Source: Cyclobacterium plantarum (GTDB lineage Bacteria > Bacteroidota > Bacteroidia > Cytophagales > Cyclobacteriaceae). Taken from it: a DNA stretch of 64,000 bases. The translations under genes were made by a program, and so were the position numbers. Below the pieces are notes generated by a model. That model had not been told where the DNA came from and searched no databases. It saw only the letters and a list, made by a program, of their open reading frames with translations. Every line of letters starts with the position of its first letter. Within the stretch, counting starts at the first letter, position 1. Below are positions 35,051 to 43,646 of this stretch, one piece after another. The stretch spans positions 167,227 through 231,226 of the forward strand of contig NZ_JAANYN010000001.1 of NCBI RefSeq assembly GCF_011290685.1, in the 5' to 3' direction.

Positions 35051-35456
35051 ATTGAAGCTATACTGTGAGAAAAGCCGATTGGCGGAACTGAGGGTCTTTT
35101 TATCCGGAATATTATCAGCCAGTGGTTTGAATGAAATCACCCAGAATCAATTGATATTGGCAGTGGAAGAAGTCTGTGCTAACCTGATCATTCATTCTCA
35201 TGATTGTAATCCTCTCAATCATATAGAACTGGAAGTGCATATCAATCAGGATACGATCATTTTTGAAATCAGGGATTCGGGAAAAGCCTTCAACATTATT
35301 GAGTACAAGTCACCTGAAATCAATGCGGTGATCAAGGAAAAGCGGAAAGGTGGTCTGGGCTTGCTTCTGGTCAGAAAAATCATGGATAAAATCGAATTTG
35401 AAACAGATCCTTCCTTCAATACCTGTCGCCTGATCAAAAGGCTGAAATCCAAATAA
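35040..35456 (+). CDS. Anti-sigma factor, RsbW-like GHKL kinase
   Basis: A 138-residue HATPase_c protein. The N-box is LILAVEEVCANLIIHSHD (Glu and Asn for Mg-ATP), then FEIRDSGKAFNI (G1) and KGGLGLLLVRKIMDKIEF (G2). It should bind and phosphorylate the STAS protein and sequester a target, classically a sigma factor. No sigma-factor gene adjoins the operon, so the output partner lies elsewhere or is not a sigma factor. Overlaps the STAS gene by 11 bases (translational coupling). Confidence 0.9.
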   Translation: MKHELKLYCEKSRLAELRVFLSGILSASGLNEITQNQLILAVEEVCANLIIHSHDCNPLNHIELEVHINQDTIIFEIRDSGKAFNIIEYKSPEINAVIKEKRKGGLGLLLVRKIMDKIEFETDPSFNTCRLIKRLKSK

Positions 35457-35545
35457 ATGTTAAATCCCTTTACTTATCCACAGCTTCTTCCTGTATTGTG
35501 GGGTAAAATTCGTAACATTGCAGCCTAATTTCTATTAATTGTCCT

Positions 35546-37549
35546 ATGAATTTGAAGCATATATATTTCCTTTTTATAGGAATTTTATCTGCAAGCGCAG
35601 TTCAGGTTGCTGATCAAGGCATGGAAAATCCATCCCAGAGCGACTACCTCCTTAAAATAGGTGATGCAAGCTCGGATGAGGAAGAGTTTTTATACATATT
35701 GAATAAAAACCGCCAAAGGTCTGAAGCACCACTTTCCAGAGCGGATTTTGATGAAAATTTTGAGCTGTTTGTCAATTATAAGCTCAAAGTCAAATATGCC
35801 ATGGATCTGGGGCTGGACAAATCACCGGAATTCCGTGATGAATTTACCTCTTTCAAGGACGATATCATCAAGCCCTACCTCCAGGAAAACAGGCTGGAGG
35901 AGGGTGAAATGCGAAAGGTATATGAGCGCATGCAGGAAGTGGTGAAAGCCAGTCACATCTTGCTGCAATTCCCGCCCAATGCCAGTAAGGAGGATTCTCT
36001 TGCTGTTTTCAGGATGGCTCAAAAACTAAAAGCCGATGCGGAGAATGGCGCAGATTTCAGCCAATTGGCCATGGAATATTCAGAGGACCCTTCAGCACAG
36101 AGCAACAAAGGCAATTTGGGTTATTTTACTGCCCTGCAGATGGTTTTGCCATTTGAGGAAGCGGCCTTTAACCTTTCTGTCGGTGAAATTTCAGATCCTG
36201 TTTTGTCCGATTTCGGCTATCACGTGATCCGGCTGGAAGAGCGGAATAGAAATCCAGGGCAAATCAGGGTTTCCCACCTGTTGATCCGTACGGAAGCTGA
36301 TCAAGCGGAAAGTGAAAACCTGGCAGAGAAAAAAATTACCGAATTGTACCACACCTTACAGGCTGATCCGGAACAATGGCCCGATCTGGTGGCAACCTAT
36401 TCAGAAGATCAGGGCAGTAAGTCTGAACAAGGGCTGATCCCCTGGTTTGGCGTGGGTGCTATTGTTCCTGAGTTTGAAAAAGCAGCCTTTTCTTTGGAAA
36501 AGGAAGGAGATTTCAGCCGTCCCGTTAAAACAGAATACGGGTACCACCTCATCCGTCTGGAAGGCAACCGACCCGTTCCCCCGTTTGAGGAAGTAAAGCC
36601 TATGATCCGGTCAAGGATTCTACGGGACAGTAAATCAGAGATGATCCGGACCAGGGTCCTTGACCTGCAAAAAGACCTTTTGCATGTTGCGGAAAATGAA
36701 ACCCTTCTGACTGAACTTGAGCAGGTGTTTGTTGCCTTTCAGAAAGACCCTGTAAATGATCTTTTCAACAAACTATCCGAGCCGGAATGGAGCAGCGATT
36801 TTTTGATCCGTTCTGGCTGGAAAACGGCCGGACTCCAGCATTTTATCTCTTATCTGCAATCAAACTTCTCAGATACCACTGTTCCTTTGAAATCGACTTT
36901 TGAGGAAATTTACACCAATTATTTACAGGATTTGTTGGCAGGCTGGGAAGAGGAGTACCTCTATGCCCACAATCCCGAATACCGGCAATTGATCAACGAG
37001 TACAAAAATGGCATGTTGCTTTTTGAATTGATGAACCGGGAGGTTTGGCAAGAAGCAGTGGAGGATACCACTGGTCAACAGGAATATTTCCGGGAAAACA
37101 AGCATAACTATCTGTGGGAAGAACGTATTCCCGCCTTGATACTCAAAGCTAAGGCGGACAAAAACCTTTCGGAGGTCAGTCATTGGCTTTCGGCCAGGAG
37201 CTATGATCCCGGATTGGAAACAACATTGAAAGAAAAATTCCTTCAGGATGACCCATTGTTGTTTACCTTTGAGCAAAAGGAATTTGAAATCCAAAAAAAC
37301 GAACTGTTGGCTTCACTGGATGTGAAACAATCTTTTCACCAGATCAAGCGGAACGGAGAAAGTATCCTGATTCTATTGGGGGAGACCATTCCTTCTGCTC
37401 CCAAGAAATTTGAAGAAACCAGGGGTAAATTGATTCAGGATTACCAGCAATACCTGGAAAACGAGCTACTTACACGCTTAAAAGAAAAATATACCATCCA
37501 AATCAATGAGGATGAAAAAGATAAAATATACCGGTCCCTTGAAAAATAA
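35546..37549 (+). CDS. Periplasmic peptidyl-prolyl isomerase with two parvulin domains
   Basis: A 667-residue secreted SurA/PpiD-like chaperone. The signal peptide (LKHIYFLFIGILSASAVQVA) is followed by a SurA_N-type chaperone region. Two parvulin domains follow, at about 132-233 (VVKASHILLQFPP, ADFSQLAMEYSEDPSAQSN, DFGYHVIRLEER) and about 245-350 (QIRVSHLLIRTEAD, LVATYSEDQGSKSEQ, TEYGYHLIRLEG). A long helical C-terminal region completes it. Probably helps outer-membrane proteins through the periplasm. First gene of a three-gene overlapping operon of SurA-like proteins; the next gene starts inside its 3' end. Confidence 0.9.
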   Translation: MNLKHIYFLFIGILSASAVQVADQGMENPSQSDYLLKIGDASSDEEEFLYILNKNRQRSEAPLSRADFDENFELFVNYKLKVKYAMDLGLDKSPEFRDEFTSFKDDIIKPYLQENRLEEGEMRKVYERMQEVVKASHILLQFPPNASKEDSLAVFRMAQKLKADAENGADFSQLAMEYSEDPSAQSNKGNLGYFTALQMVLPFEEAAFNLSVGEISDPVLSDFGYHVIRLEERNRNPGQIRVSHLLIRTEADQAESENLAEKKITELYHTLQADPEQWPDLVATYSEDQGSKSEQGLIPWFGVGAIVPEFEKAAFSLEKEGDFSRPVKTEYGYHLIRLEGNRPVPPFEEVKPMIRSRILRDSKSEMIRTRVLDLQKDLLHVAENETLLTELEQVFVAFQKDPVNDLFNKLSEPEWSSDFLIRSGWKTAGLQHFISYLQSNFSDTTVPLKSTFEEIYTNYLQDLLAGWEEEYLYAHNPEYRQLINEYKNGMLLFELMNREVWQEAVEDTTGQQEYFRENKHNYLWEERIPALILKAKADKNLSEVSHWLSARSYDPGLETTLKEKFLQDDPLLFTFEQKEFEIQKNELLASLDVKQSFHQIKRNGESILILLGETIPSAPKKFEETRGKLIQDYQQYLENELLTRLKEKYTIQINEDEKDKIYRSLEK

Positions 37550-38408
37550 AGCCTTAATAGCCCTTTGCAGTTTGATTTTTATGGCTTCTTGTGATTTGTT
37601 CAGCATCAAAACTGAGGAAGAGGATCCGGACAACCCCATTGTCGCATCCGTGGGGACAGCCAATCTATACCTTGCTGACATAGACCATATCAGCAAAGAT
37701 ATGACTACCACGCTTGATTCTGCTGAATTGGTAGGCAGGTACATCCAAAGTTGGGTCAAAAAACAATTGATGATCAAGGAGGCATCTCAAAATCTGACGC
37801 TGAATGAAGCAGAAATCAACCGGAAACTATTGGATTACCGATATGCGCTGATTGCCTATGAATACGAGAAAAATTTTGTGGAAAAAACCCTGGACAGGGA
37901 AGTAACCCAGCCCGAAATACAAGGGTATTACGAGGCCAACAAAGAAAATTTCGCCTTGAAAGAAATCATTGTGCGAACCAATTTCATCAAACTCGAAAAA
38001 TCACTCCCACAGAAAAGACAATTGGAGCGCCTGCTGAACAGCAATCAGGAAGGGCAAAAGGAAGAACTAAAAGACTTTGCTATTCGTTATGCGAACAACT
38101 ACTTTATCGAGGATTCTACTTGGATAAAATTTGATGACATTATCATCAATACCCCACTTACCCAAAACAACAACCAGGTTCAGTTGCTCAGGAATGAAAA
38201 ATTGATCAGCGTGGATGATGAAACGTATTCCTACTATTTCAAAATATTGGAATACCGTTTACGGGATCAGGTACCACCTCTGGAGTTTGTCAGAGACGAA
38301 ATCTCCAAGATTATCGTTAACAAAAGGAGAGTGGAAATTGCAGAAAAATTAAAAAGAGATATTTACAACGATGCACTTGAAAACAATGAATTTACCATAT
38401 ATGATTGA
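37506..38408 (+). CDS. SurA-like lipoprotein without parvulin domain
   Basis: A 300-residue lipoprotein: the signal (KALIALCSLIFMASC) carries a lipobox cysteine, followed by an acidic linker (KTEEEDPDN). The body resembles the chaperone (non-isomerase) part of SurA: VASVGTANLYLADIDHI, then helical SWVKKQLMIKEASQNLTLNE, and a C-terminal EISKIIVNKRRVEIAEKL. No parvulin signature is visible between them. It overlaps the preceding gene by 44 bases and the following one by 8, so it is tightly coupled with the two real isomerases and probably acts with them in envelope protein folding. Confidence 0.8.
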   Translation: MRMKKIKYTGPLKNKALIALCSLIFMASCDLFSIKTEEEDPDNPIVASVGTANLYLADIDHISKDMTTTLDSAELVGRYIQSWVKKQLMIKEASQNLTLNEAEINRKLLDYRYALIAYEYEKNFVEKTLDREVTQPEIQGYYEANKENFALKEIIVRTNFIKLEKSLPQKRQLERLLNSNQEGQKEELKDFAIRYANNYFIEDSTWIKFDDIIINTPLTQNNNQVQLLRNEKLISVDDETYSYYFKILEYRLRDQVPPLEFVRDEISKIIVNKRRVEIAEKLKRDIYNDALENNEFTIYD

Positions 38409-39825
38409 ATGGGGAAGAAAGATTAGCCTCTTTTTGATTTTTGGCCTTTTGTGTCAGCACTTCGCCATAGCCCAGGATTCGGACAGCCCGGCAACCACTG
38501 CGGAACCGGAAACACCTGAAGAAAAACCCAGCGGGCAGGTACTGGATAAAATCATCGCCAAAGTGGACAATTATATCATTTTGGAATCGGACCTGCAAAA
38601 AGCCTATTTGGAGGCTGTTTCCCAGACCCAGCAGGGGATGGAAACACCCAATCGCTGCCAGATTTTCGAATCCCTGTTGATCAATAAATTGATGATGGCC
38701 AAATCTGAAATAGATTCGGTAGTTGTTTCGGAAGCAGAAGTGATCATTCAAACAGACCAGCGGTTCAATATGGTGTTGCAGCAATTCGGAGGGGATGAAG
38801 AGACCCTGATCGAGGCCTATGGCAAAACAGGGGATCAGTTAAAAAGTGAAATTCAGGATGCCGTCAAAGAACAAATGGTCGTGCAAAAAATGCAGGGAGT
38901 AATTACCGAAGGACTGGAGGTTTCTCCCAATGATGTGAGAAAATTTTTCGGCTCCATACCCAATGATTCGCTTCCTTTTTTCTCTGCGGAAGTATCTGTT
39001 GGGCAGATAGTCAAAAAACCGGAAGTGAGTCAGGAGCAAAAAGACAAAGTGATAGAACAACTGCTGTCTATCAAGGAAAGGATCCTGTCCGGTGAATCGG
39101 ATTTTGCTACCATGGCGCGGCAATATTCCATGGACCCCGGCTCTAAAGTTCAAGGAGGAGACTTGGGTTTCTTCAGGAGGGGCGAACTGGCTCCGGAATA
39201 TGAAGCTACCGCCTATAGCTTGAAACAAGGGGAGATCAGTGATCCGGTGGAAACCATGTTTGGATTTCACATGATCCAGCTATTGGAAACCCGTGGCAAC
39301 ACCTTTAATACCAGGCATATACTCATTATACCTTCCCCGTCAGAAGATGATATCAAAAAAGCAGAAAGGTATCTGGACAGCCTTCGTCAACAAATCGTAG
39401 ATGAAAAAATAAGCTTTGCCAAGGCGGCCAAGGAAAATTCCGATCACAGGGAAACCTCTGATAACGGCGGGTTTTTTACCGATCCCGGATCCGGATCCAA
39501 CCGGCTGACCTTAAGAACCCTGGAAGACCCTGTACTTTATTTCACGCTAGACAGCATGGAAGTTGGAGAAATCTCCCAACCAGTAAGATTTGAGGATGAG
39601 GATCCCAGAACCGGGAGATCAGAATCAGGAGTACGCATATTGTACTATAAAGAGCGTTTTCCGGCACACCGTGCCAATCTCTCTGATGATTATGAGAAAT
39701 TAAAGGCAGCAGCCCGCCGGAAAAAGGAAGAAGAGATTTTATCCAATTGGTTTGTATTGGCCAAGGAAGAGGTGTTTATAGATATCGACCCGCAGTATGA
39801 TCGCTGTGACGTGCTGCAGGATTAA
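38401..39825 (+). CDS. SurA-like peptidyl-prolyl isomerase
   Basis: Periplasmic chaperone of about 474 residues from the ATG at 38401, which gives a clean signal peptide (MIEWGRKISLFLIFGLLCQH ending FAIAQ); the frame is open to 38371. SurA_N domain: VLDKIIAKVDNYIILESDLQ and RCQIFESLLINKLMMAKSEI. Two parvulin units follow, SAEVSVGQIVKKPEVS with DFATMARQYSMDPGSKVQGG, and TFNTRHILIIPSP with SFAKAAKENSDHRETSDNGG. The layout (N-domain plus two isomerase domains) is that of SurA. Third gene of the operon; convergent with the transglutaminase-like gene, overlapping it by 4 bases at the ends. Confidence 0.9.
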   Translation: MIEWGRKISLFLIFGLLCQHFAIAQDSDSPATTAEPETPEEKPSGQVLDKIIAKVDNYIILESDLQKAYLEAVSQTQQGMETPNRCQIFESLLINKLMMAKSEIDSVVVSEAEVIIQTDQRFNMVLQQFGGDEETLIEAYGKTGDQLKSEIQDAVKEQMVVQKMQGVITEGLEVSPNDVRKFFGSIPNDSLPFFSAEVSVGQIVKKPEVSQEQKDKVIEQLLSIKERILSGESDFATMARQYSMDPGSKVQGGDLGFFRRGELAPEYEATAYSLKQGEISDPVETMFGFHMIQLLETRGNTFNTRHILIIPSPSEDDIKKAERYLDSLRQQIVDEKISFAKAAKENSDHRETSDNGGFFTDPGSGSNRLTLRTLEDPVLYFTLDSMEVGEISQPVRFEDEDPRTGRSESGVRILYYKERFPAHRANLSDDYEKLKAAARRKKEEEILSNWFVLAKEEVFIDIDPQYDRCDVLQD

Positions 39826-40562
39826 TTGGTGGCCAGCATCAATTCCTGCTTTAAAAAATGGCTGAAGTCCCGGATTCTTTCGGTATCATGGTACTTCAGG
39901 GCAGTGATGGAAAACTGATAGGCTGCCAGGGGATTGCCTTCATTGAAGTAGCGGATGGCCTGGTTAAAATACTGAAGGCCCAGCAGGTTTTCCAGGTCTA
40001 TGGTCCGGAAAATATCCGGAGCCATAAAGGAGGTCAATTTTTTCTCTCCTGTCCGGATATTATCCGGGTTCAGGGTAAAATCTCGGAGGTATCGTTCCTT
40101 TTGATCTGGATCAGCAATAAAGCCTTCCCGGGGATCTGTCACTTCCAATAGCACCAGCCTGTCTTCCAACCTTACTTGTAAAAACACATGATAGGAAGTT
40201 TCCTTAACCTCGTAGGCAAAACCAAAATGATCCAAAAGGGCGGCCAAAATCAGTGAACCGCTGACACAATCGTATAGTCCCTGGTCCAAAGCATCCCGCT
40301 CCAGGGTATATTGTTGGTATCGGTGAAACAATTTTTGGTGCGCTCTGTAAAAAATATTTTTAACCATTTTTTCACTGTTCCCGAATTTTCTGAAATCTTT
40401 CTCCAAAAGCTCATACAGATCTGAAAACCGCTCACTTTCTGCCTTCCACGATTCAAGCCACACCTTCCCGGCGTTTGGGGTGCCTGAAGGGTTTTCTGGC
40501 AGGGCCGGAAAGCAGAGCACCGGAATAAAAAGCAGGAGCAACAGAATACCAAAACCACGCAT
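39822..40562 (-). CDS. Secreted transglutaminase-like protein
   Basis: A 246-residue secreted protein with a signal peptide (MRGFGILLLLLFIPVLCFP). The core resembles a transglutaminase/cysteine-peptidase-like domain: Cys in GLYDCVSGSLILAALLDHFG, His in TSYHVFLQVRLED, Asp in LLLEVTDPREGFIA form the possible triad. A C-terminal helical repeat-like part (LLGLQYFNQAIRYFNEGNPL, AAYQFSITALKYHDTERIRD) looks TPR-like. The likely role is a protease or a protein cross-linking/binding function in the envelope. Not paired with any recognised partner. Confidence 0.7.
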   Translation of the reverse strand: MRGFGILLLLLFIPVLCFPALPENPSGTPNAGKVWLESWKAESERFSDLYELLEKDFRKFGNSEKMVKNIFYRAHQKLFHRYQQYTLERDALDQGLYDCVSGSLILAALLDHFGFAYEVKETSYHVFLQVRLEDRLVLLEVTDPREGFIADPDQKERYLRDFTLNPDNIRTGEKKLTSFMAPDIFRTIDLENLLGLQYFNQAIRYFNEGNPLAAYQFSITALKYHDTERIRDFSHFLKQELMLATN

Positions 40563-40620
40563 GGAGTCTATATTAATTCATCGTTAATTAAATTTAACAA
40601 TTTATTAACATAGAAACAAA

Positions 40621-40652
40621 AAAAATATCCCTCCTGGTAGAAGGGATATTGT
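40621..40652 (-). terminator. Terminator of the TonB receptor gene
   Basis: AATATCCCT and AGGGATATT pair around a 9-base loop and are followed on the minus strand by TTTTTTTT, 20 bases after the receptor stop codon. Confidence 0.8.
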
Positions 40653-40672
40653 ATCAAATGCTTAAAATTTAC

Positions 40673-43549
40673 TTAAAAGGCATAGGAGAAATTTAAATTG
40701 ATCAATGTACCGGGGTTAAGACTGGAAAAAATCTGGTCTTCTGCATTGTAGGACCTGAAGACTTCCTGCCTGGACTGGTTGAGCAGGTTTTGAATGTTAA
40801 TACCGGCCTGCACCCTTTCATCTGCACCAAAAGTCTTATTTATACTGATATTCAAGGCATGAAATGGAACGGTATAGGTATCTGTCCGGTTTCCAAAGCC
40901 GATATAATTGAGGGTAGCTCCCTGTACATTGTAATAGACACCTGCCTCCAGTCCTGTTACGAAATTATTGTAGGCTAACCCTGAATTGATGATATAAGGA
41001 GCCTGGCCTGCCATATCCCTCCTGGAAGAAATAACCTCGCCTTCCCGGGCCGTCAATCTACGGGACCGCAATTCAGAAGCGGACATTTCTATGCTGGATG
41101 AGGTAATCGTGCCATTAAAGGTGAAAAAGAAGTTTTCCAGTTTGGGGTCCAAAAAGGAGAGGGACTTTCTCGTTTCCAATTCCAGCCCTGCAACGGTTCC
41201 ATTGCCCACGTTTCTGGGCTGAAATGCACCAGGGTCTGATAAAAACTGCACCATTTCTATGGGCTTGTCAAAGGTCTTGTAAAATGCACTTAGCGATAGC
41301 AATTGACCTGCAGGAAGGAATTGCTCCCATCTTAAATCAAAATTATTGATCCGGGTAGCTTCCAACTGACCGTCCCAAAGCACCTCGGAACCTCCATTGG
41401 TCGTTTCCTGAAACAGGCCTCCAATAAATGTTCTCCCCGTAATGGGGTCCAGAATTTCCGCAAAAGACATTTCCTTAAAGGATGGCCTGGCTATGGTCCT
41501 GGAAAAGGAGAATCTTAAATTTTGGTTTTCTTTCAGGCTAGTGATGAGGTTGATGGTCGGGAACAAGTCCAGGTCATCCAAAACTTTCTCATTGTCAAAA
41601 ACAATGGTTTGGGTCTGATTGGAACCGGTATAGTATTGCTCATATTTCTCAGCCCTCAGGCCAACTATGGCTTTCAGGTTGTCGAGGGGCGAAAATTCGC
41701 TATGGGCATATACCCCTATGTTATTTAGATTTGCGCCAAAGCTATTCGGGTTGTTTGGGATAAACAACGGATTGTAACGAACACCGTTAATGTTGTTTTC
41801 AGAGAAAAGATTCTCCTGGTTCATCACTTCATTGGGATCGCCGGAAAAATTGGTATTCCCTGTGGAGAATTGAAAATTCTGAATAAGAAAATCCCTTTGT
41901 TTATAAGTATAGGAAGATCCAAACTTGAATTTGGCGGTTTTCCCGAATAAGCTATGGTTTTTAGTCAGATCCAGTTTTCCCACAAGGTTTTGTTCTTCCA
42001 GGGAACGCCAGATACGTTGTGGCAGGCCTACTTCTGAGGAAATGGTATTGTTTGGCTTACGAAACCTAAGCACCCGGACATCCGGATCGTCAATGGTAGA
42101 TAGGGTGGGGGACAGCTTCCAATTCACTTCCCAATTTCCTTCACGGAGAAAATGTGCTCCACTGAGCATCAGGTTGGTCAAAGACCGCTGGCTGTATTCA
42201 ATATTGTACTGGTCTGCTTCAAAAACAGCCCCCAAATTGGTGTTGATAAAATCAAAAACGCCTACTTTGGATTCACCATTTTGAAGTCGGATCAAATTCA
42301 ATTTGTACTTTGAAAAATCCGTTTTGTAAGCCAGTCCTGCAAGACCACCTACCAACACATTGCTTACCCCAAAATTTCCCAGAGATTGTTCCAGAGGCTC
42401 AAGGGCAGTCTCCCCGGTTTCCCTGGGTTTGGCAAATAGGTTGTATGCTGCATCTTTATAGTATTCAGAGGTATTTTTGTAGGTAAGGGCCAGGTTATAA
42501 CCCAGCTTGTTTTTACCCAGTGACACCTGGTTTCCCAGGGAAAATCCCAGACTAATATTTGCCAGGTTTTGGTTTTTCACCCCTCCAAATTCGGGATTAA
42601 AATCTCTCAGAATGCTTTGGTACAGTTGGCCTCTTTCTCCGGAAGGATTGCCAATAACTTCAGCAAATTGGGGTATATCAGTTATTCCTTTGGTTGGGAT
42701 TTCCCGAAAACCATTGTCAAAACCCAGGAAGTCCGTATTGCTGCCCTGGGTTGTCAGGAAATTCCTGTTAAAATGCATGGAGGGATTGTATCCTCCGCCT
42801 AGCGAAAACCTCATGGTTTTCTCCTCTGGAAAATCCTTGGTTTCAATATCTACCACCCCTCCGGTGAAGTCTGCCGAAAGGTTGCTGGTAAACGATTTGG
42901 ACACAATGATATTGTCAATGATATTGGTAGGAAAGATATCCATCTGTATGGTGTTTCGATCCGGATCCAGGCCGGGAATGTCCACACCATTAAGAACGGT
43001 CTTGGTATACCTGTCTCCCAATCCGCGGATGTAGACGTATTTGCCCCCCTCAATGGAAACACCAGTAACCCGCTTGATGGCAGAGGCTGCGTTCCCATCA
43101 CCCATCTGTCGGAAAGAGGAAGCAGATATGCCATCCATCAGTTGAGCCGCATTCCGCTTTACGGTCATTAAAGCGGCCTCTGTAGTCCTGATCGCTTCTG
43201 CTGATATGGTCACCGTTTCCAGGTCAGAGGTAAATTCCTCCATTTTCAGATTGTCCAAAACGGTAACCTCACCGGCTTTGACCAATACATCCTTCAGGTT
43301 AAGGGCATTGAAGGAAATAAAAGAGGCTTTTAATTCATACGTTCCGGGTGCAATGGGGATTTCAAAATCCCCGTCAAAGTCGGTTACCGCTCCAGTCTGG
43401 CTGCCAACAACTGAAACAGCTACACCAAATAATGGTTCTCCTGTTCCTCCGTCAAATATGGTGCCCCTGATGGTGCCATTCTGGGCCGATACATTTGCAG
43501 ACAGGCAAATCAGCCCCATGCAAAGCCAGCCAATGATCAAATTTTTCAT
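40673..43549 (-). CDS. TonB-dependent outer-membrane receptor
   Basis: A 958-residue outer-membrane receptor. Signal peptide (MKNLIIGWLCMGLICLSANV then SAQ), a carboxypeptidase-regulatory-like domain at about 25-105 (GTIRGTIFDGGTGEPLFGVA, GTYELKASFI), a plug at about 125-240 (DGISASSFRQMGDGNAASAI, KRVTGVSIEGGKYVYIRGLG) and a 22-strand barrel that ends in LNLNFSYAF with the terminal Phe required by BamA. No SusD partner is present; the neighbour is a surface-type lipoprotein with beta-helix repeats. This arrangement differs from SusCD glycan loci and suggests another ligand (metal complex, phosphate compound or peptide). A terminator lies between it and the lipoprotein gene upstream. Confidence 0.9.
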   Translation of the reverse strand: MKNLIIGWLCMGLICLSANVSAQNGTIRGTIFDGGTGEPLFGVAVSVVGSQTGAVTDFDGDFEIPIAPGTYELKASFISFNALNLKDVLVKAGEVTVLDNLKMEEFTSDLETVTISAEAIRTTEAALMTVKRNAAQLMDGISASSFRQMGDGNAASAIKRVTGVSIEGGKYVYIRGLGDRYTKTVLNGVDIPGLDPDRNTIQMDIFPTNIIDNIIVSKSFTSNLSADFTGGVVDIETKDFPEEKTMRFSLGGGYNPSMHFNRNFLTTQGSNTDFLGFDNGFREIPTKGITDIPQFAEVIGNPSGERGQLYQSILRDFNPEFGGVKNQNLANISLGFSLGNQVSLGKNKLGYNLALTYKNTSEYYKDAAYNLFAKPRETGETALEPLEQSLGNFGVSNVLVGGLAGLAYKTDFSKYKLNLIRLQNGESKVGVFDFINTNLGAVFEADQYNIEYSQRSLTNLMLSGAHFLREGNWEVNWKLSPTLSTIDDPDVRVLRFRKPNNTISSEVGLPQRIWRSLEEQNLVGKLDLTKNHSLFGKTAKFKFGSSYTYKQRDFLIQNFQFSTGNTNFSGDPNEVMNQENLFSENNINGVRYNPLFIPNNPNSFGANLNNIGVYAHSEFSPLDNLKAIVGLRAEKYEQYYTGSNQTQTIVFDNEKVLDDLDLFPTINLITSLKENQNLRFSFSRTIARPSFKEMSFAEILDPITGRTFIGGLFQETTNGGSEVLWDGQLEATRINNFDLRWEQFLPAGQLLSLSAFYKTFDKPIEMVQFLSDPGAFQPRNVGNGTVAGLELETRKSLSFLDPKLENFFFTFNGTITSSSIEMSASELRSRRLTAREGEVISSRRDMAGQAPYIINSGLAYNNFVTGLEAGVYYNVQGATLNYIGFGNRTDTYTVPFHALNISINKTFGADERVQAGINIQNLLNQSRQEVFRSYNAEDQIFSSLNPGTLINLNFSYAF

Positions 43550-43595
43550 TTTTTTTGTTTTTTAATAAATACAGCGATGTAATAAAAAAAGTAAA

Positions 43596-43622
43596 GAAAG
43601 GGATACACTGGGCATCCCTTTC
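43596..43622 (-). terminator. Hairpin between lipoprotein and receptor genes
   Basis: GAAAGGGAT and ATCCCTTTC pair around a 9-base loop; on the minus strand TTTACTTTTTTT follows after the stem. It lies 25 bases after the lipoprotein stop and 47 before the receptor start. It may end most transcripts and leave the receptor to readthrough or to its own promoter. Confidence 0.7.
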
Positions 43623-43646
43623 AAAAAATGATGTTACTAGTGGTAA

